From Branchipolynoe longqiensis (taxonomy: Eukaryota; Annelida; Polychaeta; Phyllodocida; Polynoidae), in NCBI GenBank assembly GCA_030323885.1, contig CM059190.1, positions 87,577,365-87,641,364 of the forward strand: DNA of 64,000 bases. Direction: 5' to 3'. Shown here one piece after another: positions 43,713 to 55,290 of this stretch (positions are counted from its first letter, which is position 1; every line of letters starts with the position of its first letter). The notes under the pieces are model-generated. The model saw only the letters and a list, made by a program, of their open reading frames with translations, was not told where the DNA came from and did not search any database. A program made the position numbers and the translations under genes.

Positions 43713-43959
43713 GTGTATGTGCACCAGAGGAAGTACAGTTTTTTCAATATACATTTTGTCTCATTCGATCGACATCCCAGTGGCACCTGCTATGTTAGGA
43801 CAACATTGGATGAGGAGAGTGGGGGTGGGGGGTGGCGTTTCTGGATGCAGAACCATCTTTTGAAGAGAAGCACTACTGTACACACAGATGAAAAAGAACA
43901 GAGGGTAAAAAGAAAAACCATCCAACACACCCCTGGGGCGAAGGTACAATTACCGCCCA

Positions 43960-44195
43960 ATATAAAATTGTGCTATTAACATGCAGCAGAATATGAATTA
44001 TTATGGTATTAAAGGGCCACGAGGGGCCAGCAGCTACTGGATGTCGCGTCGGTTGAGCTCTCGTCATATTTTTGTAGTTTTACAATGCTGGTATACAGTT
44101 GTTTCACAGGTGGGTCTATACTGACTGCATGTTAATAGCAGAATTTTATATTATGATGGTAATCAGGCCATGGGGGGCCAGCCATTACCTTGTAT
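43960..44195. repeat. Inverted and direct repeat near the DIRS-like relic
   Basis: AATATAAAATTGTGCTATTA (43960s) is inverted relative to CATGTTAATAGCAGAATTTT (44130). GGGCCACGAGGGGCCAGC and GGCCATGGGGGGCCAGC are direct partners. Mixed inverted and direct copies are reminiscent of DIRS termini, but they could be a separate small element. Confidence 0.45.
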
Positions 44196-44444
44196 TGCGG
44201 CTGAATACCTGTATTGTTCTTTGTATTTCTGTAAATAAAAGCATAGACTAAACAATGCAAATTTGTTGCTATGGTGCTTTTATTTTACTTTCGGTATGTG
44301 GCTCTTGAGCCTATTTTACATGCTTCCTTGGATAATAATATATATCGGGGTTCTAGTGACTCCCTAACACATGCGTTACTTGGGTTTAACATTCTTAGTG
44401 CATTCTAACTGGGCCCTTATTCCTCGGCCCAAATGTTCGGGATG

Positions 44445-46350
44445 AGGTTAGTGTCTCTGGTTCTCCCCATGCTCAGTGACCAGTTGTAGAACCGTCTGAA
44501 TGTTGTTTTGCCTGTCCAGCCCACGGCTAGGATAATTGTTGCCAGTGGCACCTGTTTCCTCGCTGCGGCACTCGTGGAGGCGTGTTGACAGGAGTACAGC
44601 GTGAACTGACTCCATCATGGTGGTTCTCATTCGTGATAGTCTCTCCTGTGACGCCACCACATGCGGGCTTCTAGTCATGGCGAACGTCCATGGGTCTCCT
44701 CCTGTCAGATCCCCTCTCCCCATGTATGTTTTTAGGTGTGTGTACACGCACAGTTCACTCTCACCAAACTCATGGAATGTTAGAATCAAGGGGTTTCGGG
44801 AATGTTAGAATCAAGGGGTTTCGGGCAGGGTTGTTTTTGTTGAATATCGTGCATTTTTAGTGTGTTATTGGTTAGTGCCTCCTCAATGCGGCTGTTCAGG
44901 TCGTCACACTTTTTCTGGGGTATGTCGATCATGAATCCTAGAAATTGTAACTACTTCATCAGTGTGAGCGCCGACTTTTCCTTATTTATGGTGAAGCCTA
45001 GCTCTGTCAGAATATCTAACGTCATATTTACTGCGGTGGTTTCTTTCGCCTGTGTTCTCCCTATCAGGATGGTATCATCGATATAGAAGCATAGCAAGAT
45101 GTTGTGATTCGTGCTGAGGTGGCTCATGACCACTTCATTACTTTAAAAATATTCTGGGGCCCTAACTGAGTCCATTTGGTAACACTTTAAATCTGAATCT
45201 CTTATCCCCGAATATGAATTACAGTAGGTCTCTGTCGGCCTCCTTGAATTCCAGACTGTGGTAGGCTTGACAGATATCTATGCTAGCCACTCCCCTCTGA
45301 GGACTAGCTGCATTACAGTGCCCAGCTGTTCCATTTTAAAGTGCTGGTATGTTACCAATTCATTGAGCTTAGACAGGTTTAATTTTGGCCTAAAGTCACC
45401 GTCTTTCTTCAAACTGAGGAACAAGTGTGAAACGAAGCATCGGCTGGCCACCATTGCTTCCTCTACCACACCTTGCTTTAGCATCTCCCCTATCTTTTGC
45501 TTTAGTATTACGTCTGACCCTTTGTCTCATGAGACAGGTGTGATAATTTGTTTGGGGACACTCGTCAACTCGATCTTCACACCCTTTACCATCTGTTTGA
45601 ACCAGGCATTGTCCCAGGCATTGTCAGTTATGGTTTCTCACAAGTGTGCTTTCATGGTTACTCCCTCTGCATGGAAAGGTACGGATGATGTACTTACTTC
45701 GCTTATTACATCCTCCGGTCCCCTGTGCGGTCTTGGTAGCTGCCCGTTTCCCTGTCACGCCCCCCTCGCTGGGGCGTGCTTGGCCGGTGGGGATAGACCT
45801 TTGTCTCCTCCCTGTGTCATGGGCTGGTTTGAGGTAGGCGGCTCCTCCCCTGACCTTCGCCTCATCCCTGCTTGTAGGGCTGTCAGTCATGACTTCTCTG
45901 ATTATGCTTGTTGCCATGTGATCTCACGACTGAGACCTCCCGAATGCAAGTGCAAGGTTCCCAGCCATCTCATGGCGGCAGGCTCAAAGCCTCAGTCCAG
46001 GGAAGTTTGGTGTTCAACCGTGAAACCTCCCGAACCCTCCGGTGTCATATCGCCAACACCCGTGGTTAGGAGGGCCGGTGGAGTTAAGCCGAGGCCTGCT
46101 CCTGCGGCGCTACTTACCTCCCTTGGCTGTGAAGGAACCATGCCACCGCCGTTCGGTCCGCCCGCTCCGTACCCATACCCGGACCGGCCCGCCACTTGTG
46201 GCACTTGTCAGCGGCGCGGTCATACTTCCAGCTCTCGCTATAGCTAATCCAAATGTGGCAAGAGCTTGACTGATGCGACTTCCAGTAGCGGTTGGCCCTC
46301 GTGGCCTGATTACCGTCATAATTAGAGGGAGCATTGGGAATGCCAATTAG
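44445..46350 (-). pseudogene. Decayed DIRS-like retrotransposon
   Basis: Read on the minus strand, from high to low coordinates: a glycine/proline-rich part without clear domain (46346-45990); the pre-RT block AWFKQMVKGVKIELTSVP (about 45600); KKDGDFRPKLNLSKLNELV and HFKMEQL (45440-45310); EWLASIDICQAYHSLEF (about 45285) and FKVLPNGL (45190); the catalytic box FYIDDTILIG with YIDD at 45074-45085; the thumb LGFMIDIPQKKC (44930). Then, after a deletion that removes the RNase H region, a tyrosine-recombinase-like part with SPHVVASQERLSR (about 44680) and AGLDRQNNIQTVLQL-type sequence (44500). HFKME/LPNGLS signatures and a C-terminal recombinase are DIRS/Ngaro traits. Several in-frame stops (for example after EADRDLL and LPNGLS) and frameshifts make it non-functional. 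The 329-residue plus-strand frame at 45258-46247 is its antisense. Confidence 0.75.
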
Positions 46351-46608
46351 CGCCTTTCACGTGATATGGGGCACCACAATGCACCGCGGCACAGGATCTC
46401 TCCCCGGCCGAAATCTATTTGTGTATATGTATGTGGATATGACCTTCCCAATAACTGAGTTCCCGGTAAGGTTTCGGCACAGCCAGTCCATTCCATTCAA
46501 ATTTCAGGAGTCCACCAGATTAGGGTGGGGGGGGGGGGGGATTCGCTTGCATCCCTAGTGCTGATGACGCTGATTCCCAGCAGACTGATCGATGCCTTGG
46601 TGGGGAGG

Positions 46609-46710
46609 TGGTTGGTGGGTTCTTGGAGTCTTACGTCCTGGCAACATCTAAGGTCATATCAGGACGGGTACCGACTTATGACACTGACAGTGCACACTCA
46701 TGGCGACTTT
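46609..46710 (-). mobile_element. SINE-A, tail and partial body
   Basis: GGTTGGTGGGTTCTTGGAGT to CACTCATGGCGACTTTA. The rest is missing. ACACTGACAGTG is a small local duplication. Confidence 0.8.
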
Positions 46711-46979
46711 AAATAATCGTATATATACATGCATATATATTATAACATAAGAGTGTGGATATACACAGTGCGTATATTTTGTGTATATATTGTGATTATA
46801 TAGTATAGTTATACGAATCTTACCTGGGTACAGATGATGGATATCTGTTGTTTTCCCGAGGTATGAGCCTCGGATAGTTGTTATACATATTATAATAGCG
46901 TCAAAATTTTGGGTCAGTCCATACCTCTATTTGTTGCCGTCTAGCTAAATTCCATTAGACTGGAGATTTGTATCAGCAT

Positions 46980-47061
46980 AGTGAGAAGAGCGGAATGTGT
47001 GTGTGTGTGTGTGTGACTGTGAGTGAGTGTGTGTATGTGTGTGTGTGTGGGGGGGGGGGGT
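46980..47061. repeat. (TG)n plus G run
   Basis: GTGTGTGT with GAGTGAGTG interruptions, ending in a run of G at 47049-47060. Confidence 0.9.
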
Positions 47062-47509
47062 GATATGGTGGGTCGTTACTGTGGTCATCACCCTGTCGTA
47101 CAGGCAGGTGGGTGGTAAAGTCAAGGCACATTTATTTTTGTTTATCTCCGTTGGGAACAAAACATCATCAGTAGATCAAAAGCCAGATCAGAATATTAAA
47201 AATAGAACAACCAAATACTCTCGCTGTGCAAGTCTTTTTTTTAACAAGATTGAAAAGCCGACAGACTATCAACTGAACTATCGTGTCAATTGTTGTCACC
47301 ACTGAAAACTGGTATTCGGTCCAACTCATTTCAGTCTCATTATGTAGCCAATAAAAGTTAGAATATTTACATTTGTGTGTGTGGAATTTGTTGTTATTGA
47401 TGATGTTGGAGGGCGATGGGGGGTGGGTGGGGGGTGGAACACATTCCGGAGGATTGCCACATGAACAGTGAAAACTTTGCGCGATCACGTGACCTATATC
47501 TCTCAGTTT

Positions 47510-47632
47510 GTCATTTATAGTAAAAGTTACTTCAAACTAAAGTAATGTAAATAATAGCGATCAACCTACTTACTAAATCTCCCCCCCCCCCAATGGCAGA
47601 AACTCACAACCATCGAACTATGCAACTTTAAT
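47510..47632 (-). mobile_element. MITE-B fragment
   Basis: TACTTCAAACTAAAGTAATG and AACCATCGAACTATGCAACT, TTAA. Only the right third is left. A C run replaces the TGAGAAAA-type stretch. Confidence 0.7.
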
Positions 47633-47711
47633 CAACGAATGTAATAACAACAAGTCCTATGTATTGAATGACACGATTGAATATCACTATTTATAGTTAG
47701 TTTTTTTTCTT

Positions 47712-48017
47712 GGAAATTTATACTGCCTATCATGGATAATTCTGGATAGACTTGTTTTCACCATTAGACAGTTTGTCGATTGAAAGCTTGAGCCTACACT
47801 TTTACCGGCCCAAGGGATTTTTAACCTCCCACACCACATAGACATGGTATGACTATGAGAGCAACTGGTCTTTGATGACGCTGTGAGTTATACACAGCGG
47901 TGGAAATCCAAATTGGCAGAGGTGGGGGCACGGGGAATTGAACCACCAACCTTTAGATTAGGAGTCTGACCTAGACAAATATCAGCCACTCTAACTACTC
48001 CGCCACAGAGAACACCA
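47712..48017 (-). mobile_element. SINE-E, full length
   Basis: Inverted copy of 8855-9138: CCATTAGACAGTTTGTCGAT, CGGCCCAAGGGATTTTTAAC, TGATGACGCTGTGAGTTATA, then the head complement CCACTCTAACTACTCCGCCA. Confidence 0.85.
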
Positions 48018-48198
48018 CCAGTTTAGATACAATGAAACCTTGGTCTTTGAACAGCTTGCTTTTCGGGAAAAATAGGTTCACAAACATATATTTTGAACAA
48101 AAGGTGCATTGGTTTCCAAATGCATAATCAGTTCACGAACAACCGTTACTGAGATACACGTGAAATGGTTACATAATTTCATTCACCAATATGTTGTA

Positions 48199-48476
48199 GT
48201 TGGTTGGTTGTTGGAGTTCTACTTTGGAGGAGTTTTACTTTATAGTGCTGCCCCACTGGAAAATCAGGCCACTGGCACCATGACTCGATATCCCATTCAG
48301 TCACATTATCCTGACACTGAGCTAACCAGTATTTTTCCTATCCTATTAATGGCGAGCGCCAGGCTAGGAAGCGACAAGTATCAATTTTATGTCATTGATT
48401 TGACTTGACCGAGAACCGAACTCCTGATTTTCCGCACGGGAGGCCCGTGCTCTACCGATTCGGCCACCTCGTCCGG
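48199..48476 (-). mobile_element. SINE-A, head type 2, body deletion
   Basis: The tail GTTGGTTGGTTGTTGGAGTT is joined to TTTATAGTGCTGCCCCACTG, skipping about 70 bp. Head CGGCCACCTCGTCCGGT. Confidence 0.85.
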
Positions 48477-48649
48477 TGGGTGGTGTCGGGAGTGCAGTGA
48501 ATGACGAGGACTCGGCTCCCAGATCCTGCCCTTGTCCAGGACTGACCCGTCCCACAGCCCCACACCGCCCCACGTCGCTGTTTACCGGGCGGGTCCGGGC
48601 GCAAACATTCCTCCAAAGGCACCGTGTTCGATTTCAACATGGCGCGGGG

Positions 48650-48931
48650 CATGCTGGGTAGCGCGGTGTCTAACGGGCGGCGCGGTGCATGCCGGGTAGC
48701 GCGGTGTCTAACGGGCGGCGCGGTGCATGCCGGGTAGCGCGGTGTCTAACGGGCGGCGCGGTGCATGCCGGGTAGCGCGGTGTCTAATGGGTGGCGCGGT
48801 GCATGCCGAGCGGTGAGCTGTATGCCGGGTAGCGCGGTGTCTGACGGGTGGTGAGGTGTATGACGGGTAACGCGGTGTATGACGGGCGGCGCGGTGCATG
48901 CCGGAAGGTGAGTTGCATGCCGGGTAGCCTG
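48650..48931. repeat. 37-bp minisatellite
   Basis: Unit: GGGTAGCGCGGTGTCTAACG, GGCGGCGCGGTGCATGC. About seven copies, degenerating to the right. The array resumes at 49332-49425 after an inserted element. Confidence 0.9.
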
Positions 48932-49331
48932 TAGATAAAAGATTCACCCGGTACTTGTGTAGTACACGGGTAAATACGGGCGAAAATAGCTTTAGTATGG
49001 GACATGAACTAGAAACTGTGGTTCCTGGATCAAATGGCTACATATATAGGCACAGAGTTGGTGAAATGGGAGAGAATGCAAAAAGACAGGATGGCAGCCA
49101 CAGAACGCCATCGATTTCACTTTTAAATCATATTAAACCAGATGTTTTATTATATTTTTCAACTCAAAGGTAGCGGGTAAATATGAATACATCTACAAAG
49201 AATAAATGTTGCTTCTTAGATTGTGAAATTAGGCTCTCATTTCATTAACCCGCTTTTTCGACCGTTTTTATAAAGGGTTGGTATTCACCCGTGTACTGCG
49301 AGTACCGAGTACCGGGTGAATCCTTTATCTA
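48932..49331. mobile_element. MITE with 9-bp target duplication
   Basis: Ends TAGATAAAAGATTCACCCGG and CCGGGTGAATCCTTTATCTA are inverted partners, with further pairing around AGTACACGGGT. GGTAGCCTG occurs exactly at 48923-48931 and 49332-49340. A 9-bp duplication is typical of Mutator-like elements. The 400-bp interior has no recognised coding capacity (a 72-codon frame at 48955-49173 has no motif). Confidence 0.85.
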
Positions 49332-49563
49332 GGTAGCCTGGTGCACCACGGGTGTTGAGATGCATGCCGGGCTGTGAGCTGAATGCCGGGCGGCGCGGTG
49401 CATGCCGGGTAGCGGACGCTCAGACCCGCCATGTATATATATTACTGAATATGAGGTCTCTTATGAAGAGTCTTAATGGGAATTTCTACTCTGGGGGGTG
49501 GGGGGGGGAGGATTATTTCTATTTGCTTTCCACCCTATATTGTATATTGTAATGCCTTTGAAC

Positions 49564-49921
49564 TTAAAGTTGCATAGTCCAATGGTTTTGAATTTCTGTA
49601 TTTTTTTCTGAGATAAATATATTAGATCGATCACTAGTATCTACTTTACATTAGTTCAAAGTTACTTTTATTTTAAATGGTAAACTTTTGAGATATTTTG
49701 AGTGCAAAGATGGAAAATTAGTTTTGGCAAGCTTGCCAAAACTCTGACACCATAGACATTCTGCAGTAACAGGTTCTGTTAAATTGACTCAGTCATTGCC
49801 TTCTACGCAGAAACAAATGCTTAATAAGTGCATCAGTATCTAAGTTAGATATGTCAAATCAAATCTAGATAATTGGTTTGGTTTTGAAAATTTGATATTT
49901 CACTGGACTATGCAGCTTTAA
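49564..49921 (+). mobile_element. MITE-B, full length
   Basis: TTAAAGTTGCATAGTCCAAT to CACTGGACTATGCAGCTTTAA-type end, with TTGGCAAGCTTGCCAA in the middle. Confidence 0.9.
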
Positions 49922-49924
49922 GTC

Positions 49925-50515
49925 TGTGTATGTATGTGTGTATGTATGGATGCATGTATGCATGTATGTATGTATTTACGCATGCATGTATGTATGTACG
50001 AATGTATGTATGGTGGTCTGTATGCGTATGTAATGTATGTGTATGGATGATGTATGTATGCATGTATGTAAGGCATGCTTATGTATGTTATGTATGTATG
50101 CATGTATGTAGTAGGTTACGCATGCATGTAGTGTACGCTGTATGTATGTATGCATGTATGTATTTCGACAGTATGATGCATGTATGCTGTATGATGACTA
50201 AGTGCCATGTAATGTATGGATGTATGTATGGATGCATGTATCATGTATTATGTCATGTTGTATGTATGATGTATGTATGATTGCATGCATTGTATGTGTG
50301 TATAGCCATGTATGTAATGTGTGTATCATGTATGTATCTGATGTATGTATGTATAGTATGTGTGTATGCATGTAATGCATGTATGTATATAGTATATATG
50401 CATGTATGTAATACTTGATATGTATGTATGTATGTATGTATGTATGTGTGTATGTATGTATGTATGTATGTATGTATGTATATGTATGTATGTATTCACG
50501 TATGTGTACATACAT
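49925..50515. repeat. (GTAT)n compound microsatellite
   Basis: Nearly 600 bp of TGTATGTA with GCATGCATG and other interruptions, beginning directly at the MITE-B end. Confidence 0.95.
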
Positions 50516-50520
50516 AACAG

Positions 50521-50607
50521 CTCAATTCTTTCCCCGAGACCCTGGTCGACGAACTGTTTGTGCAAATCCCCCTGAGCGCTGGTGTCCGGAGTGCCGTGGA
50601 TCACTGA
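50521..50607 (+). CDS. Possible terminal exon
   Basis: After ACATACATAACAG the phase-0 frame reads LNSFPETLVDELFVQIPLSA, then GVRSAVDH and TGA (50605-50607). The composition is protein-like and the segment is an island of complex sequence between two microsatellites. The minus strand of the same island is also open (VIHGTPDTSAQGDLHKQF) with an acceptor-like TTGCCTCAG, so the direction is uncertain. No family recognised. Confidence 0.25.
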   Translation, partial: LNSFPETLVDELFVQIPLSAGVRSAVDH

Positions 50608-50879
50608 GGCAACCAAACAACGACATGTCGGGAACAAGTGTCTGCCCTCCACAGCATCCCAGTCAGGGCACGCATTGCCATATCTAATGGCACACGTGGA
50701 ATATGGGGTGGGGGGGGGGGGGGTGAGGCTGGCGGGGGATTGTGTGTGTGAGAGTGTGTGAGTGTGTGTGTACAGTGGGGGCGATGTCCTCAGATGATAG
50801 GATGGGAATTTCTACTAACAGATTTTGCCAACTGTGGGGGTTGAACCTTGAACCTTGAAACTTGAACCCATAAACCCTG

Positions 50880-51352
50880 TTGTGTGGTGTGCGTTGTATT
50901 GTGTGCTGTGCACTGTGTCGTGTGTTCGCAGTGTGGTGTGGTGTACTCTGTGGTGTGGTGTGTACTGTGCGGTGTGGTGTCCACTGTGCGCTGTGTGGTG
51001 TGGTGTGCACTGTGTGGTGTGTTCGCAGTGTGGTGTGGTGTACTCTGTGGTGTGGTGTGGTGTACTCTGTGGTGTGGTGTGTACTGGGTGGTGTGCTTGC
51101 AGTGTGGTGTGGTGTACTCTGTGGTGTGGTGTGTACTGTGCGGTGTGGTGTCCACTGTGCGCTGTGTGGTGTGGTGTGCACTGTGTGGTGTGGTGTGCAC
51201 TGTGTGGTGTGTTCGCAGTGTGGTGTGGTGTGGTGTACTGTGTGGTGTGCACTGTGCGCTGTGGTGTGCACTGTGTGGTGTGTTCGCAGTGTGGTGTGGT
51301 GTACTGTGTGGTGTGGTGTGCACTGTGCGGTGTGGTGTGCACTGTGTGATGT
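50880..51352. repeat. GTGTGGTGTG higher-order repeat
   Basis: Short GTGTGGTGTG units arranged in a longer period of about 175 bp (CGCAGTGTGGTGTGGTGTAC recurs at about 50927, 51025 and 51103). Frames are open in all directions and are not genes. Confidence 0.9.
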
Positions 51353-51699
51353 GCAGTTCCCGGTGTGGCTATGCGGTGGGGGTGGTGTGCTGACGCTGTC
51401 AGGTGGTGGGCATACTGGAGACACTGACGCAGTCGCCTGGTGGGCATACTGGAGACGTTGGTCTGTAAGGACCTGGCACTCATTATCGCTCACCGCCCAC
51501 CTCTGACAACCCTCCACCCCCAGCCCAAATATAACCTATACACATACACTGTAGTCAGTGGGAGAGCACAAAAGTATAAACCACAAACCCTTCCCAGTGA
51601 GTCTGGTCCTACCCGGCCCCTCTCCCACCCATCCACCCACCAGGCCACAGAGGGGCATACACGACCAATTGTACCCCCCCACCCCCACCCACACACACC

Positions 51700-51930
51700 A
51701 ACCAACGCACTCCCCCCCCCCCCCCCCCCCTATGGTTTTTCATGTCGCCCTTTTGTGTTTGCTGAGGTCTCACCTTGTCTGGGTGAATGTAAAACGATGC
51801 GTTATGAGCCCCCTACATCCCCCCCTCCCCCCTACACCCTCCCCCAATGCACCTTCCATCGCCGGACCCCCCCCCCCCCCCCCAACACACCTTACATCGC
51901 CCCCCCCCCCAACGCACCTTACATCGCCAG

Positions 51931-51969
<39 letters not shown>

Positions 51970-52940
51970 CACACTTCCATCGCCAGACCCGCCCCCAACA
52001 CACCTTACATCGCCAGACCCGCCCCCAACACACCTTACCTCGCCCCCCCCCAACACACCTTACAATCGCCCCCCCCAATACACCTTACATCGCCAGACCC
52101 CCCCCCCCCCCCCCCAACACACCATCCATCGCCAGACCCCCCCCCCCCCATCACACCTTACATCGCCCCCCCCAACACAACCATCCATCACCAGACCCCC
52201 CCCCCCCCCCCCCAACACACCTTACATCGCCCCCCCCCCCCCAACACACCCTTCCATCGCCAGACCCCCCCCCCCCCCAACACACATTAACATCGCCCCC
52301 CCCCCCAACACACCTTCCATCGCCAGACCCCCCCCCACCCCCAACACACCTTACATCGCCCCCCAACACACCTTCCATCGCCAGACCGCCCCCCCCCCCC
52401 CCCAACACACCTTACATCGTCCCCCCCCCCCCCAACAAACCTTCCATCAAGAGACCCCCCCCCCCCCCAACACACCTTACATCGCCCCCCCAACACACCT
52501 TCCATCGCCAGACCCCCCCCCCCCCACAAACCTTCCATCGAGAGAACCCCCCCCCCCCAAACACACCTTACATCGCCTCCCCCCAACACACCTTCCATCG
52601 CCAGACCCCCCCCCCCCAACACACCTTACATCGCCCCCCAACACATCCTTACAATCGCCACCCGCCCCCCCCCCCCCAACAAACCTTACATCGCCCCCCC
52701 CCCCCCCCCAACCGCACCTTCCATCGAGAGAACCCCCCCCCCCCAACACACCTTACATCGCCCCCCAAGACACCTTACATCGCCAGACCCCCCCCCCCCC
52801 CCCCCCAACAAACCTTACATCGCCCCCCCCCCAACGCACCTTCCATCGAGAGAGCCCCCCCCCCCCAACACACACCTTACATCGCCCCCCAACACACCTT
52901 CCATCGCCAGCTCCCCCCTCCCACTTTCCCCTCACCTTCC
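51700..52940. repeat. C-run array with AACACACCTTACATCGCC units
   Basis: About 40 units of 24-35 bp, each a poly-C run of 6 to about 50 nt followed by AACACACCTTACATCGCC or AACACACCTTCCATCGCCAG. The proline-rich 531- and 474-residue frames result from this. Confidence 0.95.
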
Positions 52941-53079
52941 ATCGACAGGGTCAGCCCCCACCCATCCCCCATCTCATATTAAAGCTCCACACGTGGCAGA
53001 TTCAACAACACCACGATAAAAAGAAGGATAGCTAATGAACGCAGTAAAAAGTTGCACACTTTAAAAGGATCATAAGTAT

Positions 53080-53294
53080 ACGGTTGTTTGTTGTTTTACC
53101 TCCTAACAACATCTAGGGGTCATATCAGGAAGGGTACAGACTTGTGACAGTGCACACTCATGGCATCTTTATAGTGCTGCCCCACTGGCAGACCAGACCA
53201 CCAGCACCATGACCTGATATCCCACTCAGTCACATTATCCTGACACTGAGCCAACCAGTCATTGCTCTAACTCATTCGGCCAACCCGTCTGGTT
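53080..53294 (-). mobile_element. SINE-A, head type 1, internal deletion
   Basis: GTTTGTTGTTTTACCTCCTA to CCAACCAGTCATTGCTCTAA, then ATTCGGCCAACCCGTCTGGT. The part from the body end to the A-box is deleted. Confidence 0.85.
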
Positions 53295-53314
53295 TTGTTG
53301 TCTGGTGAATGAAA

Positions 53315-53316
<2 letters not shown>

Positions 53317-53356
<40 letters not shown>

Positions 53357-53370
53357 TGTGTGTGTGTTTC
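53317..53370. repeat. (TG)n microsatellite
   Basis: Pure TG run with one TCTG. Confidence 0.9.
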
Positions 53371-53542
53371 GGGGGCGGGGGGGGCGTGTATGAATTTTGC
53401 TCTGAATAAAATCAATCAACAACTTATCATGTATATTATATCCAATATATCACTTAATTATTAATTCTTAGTGAAATGTCCATTTCAAATTGAGGTTTTC
53501 TTTTTGATAATAAATGTGTCTGTTAGTGTTACCACCTTGTGA

Positions 53543-53730
53543 TGTGTATGTATGTATGTATGTATGTATGTATGTATGTATGTATGTATGTATGTATGTA
53601 TGTATGTATGTATGTACGTAAGTATGTATGTATGTATGCATATATGTATGTATGCATATATGTATTATGTATGTATTTACACATGCATGTATGTACACAT
53701 GTATGTAGATACATACTTACGCATGCACAT
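53543..53730. repeat. (GTAT)n microsatellite
   Basis: Pure for about 70 bp, then interrupted by GCATATAT and ACACATGC. Confidence 0.95.
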
Positions 53731-53739
53731 ATGCCTACT

Positions 53740-53962
53740 TAAATTAACATCCCAGCAATACCCAAGGTCAAATCAAGATGGGTCCTGTCTTGTGACAGGA
53801 CATCTGGTGGCAGTGGTAAGAATACTGTGAGTATTAGTAATTCAAGGCGCATGCTCTGTGGGGAAAAGGTATATTATTAATTTCACAGGTCTTTGGTTTG
53901 ACTCGGTCAAGGATCGATCTCAGGGGAAGCAGATGCTCTACCCATCTAGCCATCACGTCAAG
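53740..53962 (-). mobile_element. SINE-A, strongly diverged
   Basis: AACATCCCAGCAATACCCAA, TGTCTTGTGACAGGACATCT and GGTTTGACTCGGTCAAGGAT keep the SINE-A order. Most of the body centre is deleted. Confidence 0.55.
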
Positions 53963-54554
53963 TACGAGGCCACTAATGCCACCACCATTCTAATCCAATC
54001 CGCCATCATCTCCTTGACCCAGCCCCAAACCACTCTCATCTACACTCAAATTCAAATACACCCCCCCACCCACCACCACCACTCACCCCTTGTCAACGTA
54101 TCGAACACATTACTCAAATAAAATACTTGAAATTGTTAATATCCTCGTCTAAAAAAATGAACAGATAAAATAAACTACTAGTGAGAGGATTACCAATAAC
54201 AAATTCTGAGAAACCAAACTCACAACACAAAACCAGAAACACAGACAGAGACACACAGACAGACACGCACACTGGGGTAAATATGTTGAAGCGAGGGTGT
54301 ATCATTGTCGTGCTCTATACATCTCGCCGTCTAAGCACAGTGTGCATAGAGTTACAGTCCGGGCACTAGGCAAGCCATTCCTTTGGTGAACCCGGTCGGT
54401 GACCCTTTAGTTCAACCCGCCCGCGTCCATTCATCATTGAGGGCGCGTCTCCTTCTCGTTGTTAGCTTACACCCTTGTAGTTGTACATTAGTTCACTTTT
54501 TGTCCGCTTGGTTGAATTTTCAAATTGCCAACCGTTCGGTTGGGTGGTTCTACC
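53963..54554. other. Unannotated interval
   Basis: Mixed composition with a CACCACC patch at 54060-54085 and CAGACAGA at 54240-54270. No gene recognised. Confidence 0.35.
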
Positions 54555-55290
54555 CACCCCTCTCTCAGTCTCTCTCTTCCCTCTCTCTCTCCCCAAATCA
54601 CTCTCTCTCTCTCTTTCACCCCATCCCCTCCCACCCGCCACCACTATTGTCACACACTCACCCTTTCCCCTCCCCTCCCCTCCCCTCCTCTCCCCTTCCC
54701 TCCTCACCCTTCCCACTCCCCCCCCCCTACCTTCCTCTACCCTCCCTCATCTCCCCTCCCCTCCTCTCTTCCCCCACCTATCATCACCCTTTCCCCTCCC
54801 CTCCCCTTCCCTTCCCCCCTCCCCCCTCACCCTTCCCACTCCCCTCCCTTCCCCCTACCTTCCTCTACCCTCCCTCATCTCCCCTCCCTCCTCTCCCTCC
54901 TCTCTTCCCCACCTATCATCACCCTTTCCCTCCCCTCCCCTCCCCTCCCCCACCCTTCCCCAGTCCTGTCCCCTCCTTACCATTTCCCTCTTCTACCCGC
55001 CGATCTTCTCTCCTTCCCAACCTCCCCCCCCCCCCCCACTCCTCTCCCCTCCCCTCCTTCTCCATCCGCTCCCCTTCCCTCCTCCCCAACCTCTCCCCTC
55101 CTTCCCCACTTCTCTCCCCTCCCCTCCTCCCCAACCTCTCCCCTCCCCAACCTCTCCCCCCCCCCCAACCAACCTCTCCCCTTCCCTCCTCCCCAACCTC
55201 TCCCCTCCCCTCCTCCCCAACCAACCTCTCCACTCCCCTCCTCCCAAACTCTCCCCTCCCCCCACTCCCCCCCCCCCCCTCCACATCCTT
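54555..55290. repeat. Polypyrimidine tract
   Basis: About 730 bp of almost only C and T (CCCCTCCCCTCC, CCTCCCCAACCTCTCCCCTC units). The 304- and 330-residue proline/serine frames are artefacts. Confidence 0.95.

Noticed and set aside
45258..46247. 329-residue plus-strand frame
   Set aside because: It is antisense to the DIRS-like relic, where reverse transcriptase motifs are clear on the minus strand.
50684..51517. 277-residue histidine/threonine-rich frame and its partners
   Set aside because: They arise from the GTGTGGTGTG higher-order repeat.
51440..53035. 531- and 474-residue proline-rich open frames
   Set aside because: They are generated by the poly-C array and have no codon structure, start context or splice evidence.
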